64,000 nt of DNA from Halomonas piscis. Lineage in GTDB: Bacteria > Pseudomonadota > Gammaproteobacteria > Pseudomonadales > Halomonadaceae. Shown here one piece after another: positions 62,581 through 64,000 of the stretch (positions are counted from its first letter, which is position 1; every line of letters begins with the position of its first letter). The translations under genes were made by a program, and so were the position numbers. The notes under the pieces were generated by a model, which worked only from the letters and a program-made list of their open reading frames with translations, ran no database searches and had not been told where the DNA came from. The stretch is taken from positions 1,054,001 through 1,118,000 of the forward strand of contig NZ_CP119391.1 in NCBI RefSeq assembly GCF_031886125.1. Reading direction: 5' to 3'.

Positions 62581-64000
62581 ATGACGACCTATCCCGGGCT
62601 TTTCCAGCCGCTTCGGCTGGGCCCGCTCGAGCTTGAAAACCGCGTGCTGATGGGCTCCATGCATACCAACCTGGAAGAGGCGCCGAACGGCTTTGCACGC
62701 CTGGCGGCGTTCTACGCCGAACGCGCTCGGGCCGGCGTTTCGCTGCTGGTCACCGGCGGCATGGCGCCGAATGCGGAAGGTGCCGTGTTTCAGGGTGCGC
62801 ACGCCTTGACCGGCGACGATCAGCTGGCGGATCACCGCCGGGTGGTGGATGCCGTGCACGCCGAGGGCAGCCATATCTGCCTGCAGATTCTGCACGCCGG
62901 ACGCTATGCCTATTCGCCGGACGCGGTCGCACCGTCGGCCATCCAGGCGCCGATCAGCCCCTTTGCGCCCCGGGCGCTTGCGGATGATGAAGTCGAGCAG
63001 CAGATACAAGACTACGTGCGCTGTGCCGAGCTGGCGCAGCGGGCCGGCTACGACGGCGTCGAGGTCATGGGCTCCGAGGGTTATCTGATCAACCAGTTCC
63101 TCTGCCGGCGCACCAATCGACGTACCGACGCCTGGGGCGGAAGCTTTGCCAACCGCATCCGCTTTGCCGTGGAGATCGTGCGCCGCATCCGGGAAGCGAC
63201 CGGCGACGGCTTCGCGCTGATCTTTCGCCTGTCCATGCTCGACCTGGTGGAGGACGGCAGTACCTGGGAGGAGGTCGTGGCCCTGGGGCGCGCCGTTGAA
63301 GCCGCCGGCGCCGATGCGATCAATACCGGTATCGGCTGGCACGAGGCCCGGGTGCCGACCATTGTCACCAGCGTCCCCCGGGCGGCGTTTGCCCGGGTCA
63401 CCCGGCGCATGCGAGCGGAGCTTGCCATTCCGCTGATTGCCACCAATCGTATCAACATGCCCGACGTCGCCGAGCGCATCGTTGCCGAGGGCCAGGCGGA
63501 CATGGTCTCCATGGCGCGGCCGTTTCTGGCCGATGCCGAGTGGATTGCCAAGGCCAGAGCCGGCAAGGCGGAAGAAATCAACACCTGCATCGCCTGCAAC
63601 CAGGCCTGCCTGGACCACGCTTTCGCCGGCAAGCTGACTTCCTGTCTGGTCAATCCGCGCGCCTGCCACGAAACCGAGCTTGTCGTCGAGCCGACGCCGG
63701 CGGCGAAAACCGTTGCCGTCGTGGGCGGCGGGCCCGGGGGGCTGGCTGCCGCGGTAACCGCGGCCAGCCGGGGGCACCGAGTGGTGCTGTTTGAGCAGCA
63801 GAGCGCGCTTGGCGGCCAGTTCAACTACGCGCGGCAGATTCCCGGCAAGGAGGAGTTCAGCGAAACGCTGCGCTATTACCGCGTCATGCTGGAAAAATAC
63901 GCCGTGGACGTGCGCCTGAACGCCGCCGCTAACGTCGAAACCCTGGGGGAGTTTGACGAAGTGATACTGGCCACCGGAGTGCGCCCGAGGGAGATTGCGC
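62581..64000 (+). CDS. fadH: 2,4-dienoyl-CoA reductase (NADPH) (partial, 3' end cut)
   Basis: An enzyme of unsaturated fatty acid beta-oxidation, with FMN, FAD and 4Fe-4S. About 473 of some 670 residues are in view and they closely resemble E. coli FadH. The TIM barrel has VEVMGSEGYLINQFLCRRTN with the catalytic Tyr near residue 165 and NTGIGWHEARVPTI with the His near 252. Cluster cysteines lie in CIACNQACLDHAF and SCLVNPRAC, and the FAD motif is VVGGGPGGLAAAVTAA near residue 380. The frame is open to the window end. It shares the two-part plan of the DgcA-like protein at 14.2 kb but is a different branch. Confidence 0.93.
   Translation, partial: MTTYPGLFQPLRLGPLELENRVLMGSMHTNLEEAPNGFARLAAFYAERARAGVSLLVTGGMAPNAEGAVFQGAHALTGDDQLADHRRVVDAVHAEGSHICLQILHAGRYAYSPDAVAPSAIQAPISPFAPRALADDEVEQQIQDYVRCAELAQRAGYDGVEVMGSEGYLINQFLCRRTNRRTDAWGGSFANRIRFAVEIVRRIREATGDGFALIFRLSMLDLVEDGSTWEEVVALGRAVEAAGADAINTGIGWHEARVPTIVTSVPRAAFARVTRRMRAELAIPLIATNRINMPDVAERIVAEGQADMVSMARPFLADAEWIAKARAGKAEEINTCIACNQACLDHAFAGKLTSCLVNPRACHETELVVEPTPAAKTVAVVGGGPGGLAAAVTAASRGHRVVLFEQQSALGGQFNYARQIPGKEEFSETLRYYRVMLEKYAVDVRLNAAANVETLGEFDEVILATGVRPREIA

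Overview
The window reads as chromosomal DNA of a moderately halophilic gammaproteobacterium, most probably of the Halomonas group. This rests on the overall gene set (Fds formate dehydrogenase with an FdsR-type regulator, a DUF3581 protein, a RecCBD operon, a strongly acidic secreted protein) and on GC-rich housekeeping DNA. The genus is inferred from protein resemblance, not proven. Both ends cut genes: fdsB on the left and fadH on the right.

1-3.1 kb: formate dehydrogenase genes fdsG-fdsB, divergent from their probable regulator. 3.2-20 kb: a catabolic and transport cluster, almost all on the + strand. It holds an FAD monooxygenase-like protein, a RidA-like protein, a DUF1028 protein, an ArgE/DapE-type deacetylase, a LysR regulator, a PuuC-like aldehyde dehydrogenase, an APC permease, an HDAC-like amidohydrolase, a POT transporter, a DgcA/trimethylamine-dehydrogenase-like flavoprotein, EtfBA and ETF-quinone oxidoreductase. 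The gene content points to uptake, deacetylation and oxidative N-dealkylation of an acetylated or methylated amine. Electrons would go through ETF to quinone, and formate dehydrogenase could take the C1 unit. The substrate is not known. Two places, before the aldehyde dehydrogenase and after ETF-QO, carry nearly the same 140-bp upstream region, and a related AT-rich box lies before the monooxygenase, so I infer a shared regulon.

20.2-25 kb: a decaying segment. Two identical IS5-family elements lie in inverted orientation, each at CTAG. One is itself split by an IS10-like element with a 9-bp target duplication. Removing the elements restores a 30-codon single-pass membrane ORF just upstream of a sodium:solute symporter gene, and a short ArgJ-like remnant. 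The symporter has a frameshift near its 3' end. A different IS5-family element sits at 26 kb between a DUF3581 gene and aspA.

25-64 kb: GC-rich, mostly conserved functions. These are aspA, ogt, a quinone reductase / proline-racemase-family pair, arfB, a bile-acid-symporter-family transporter with a GntR regulator, recC-recB-recD, ilvD, a ttrBCA-like molybdoenzyme operon with a perfect FNR box, purEK, an arginine/ornithine-type ABC transporter next to an astE-like gene, an AGCS symporter, an alkyltransferase-like protein, a GNAT-nitrilase fusion, a small acidic secreted protein and fadH. No tRNA, rRNA or CRISPR array was seen.
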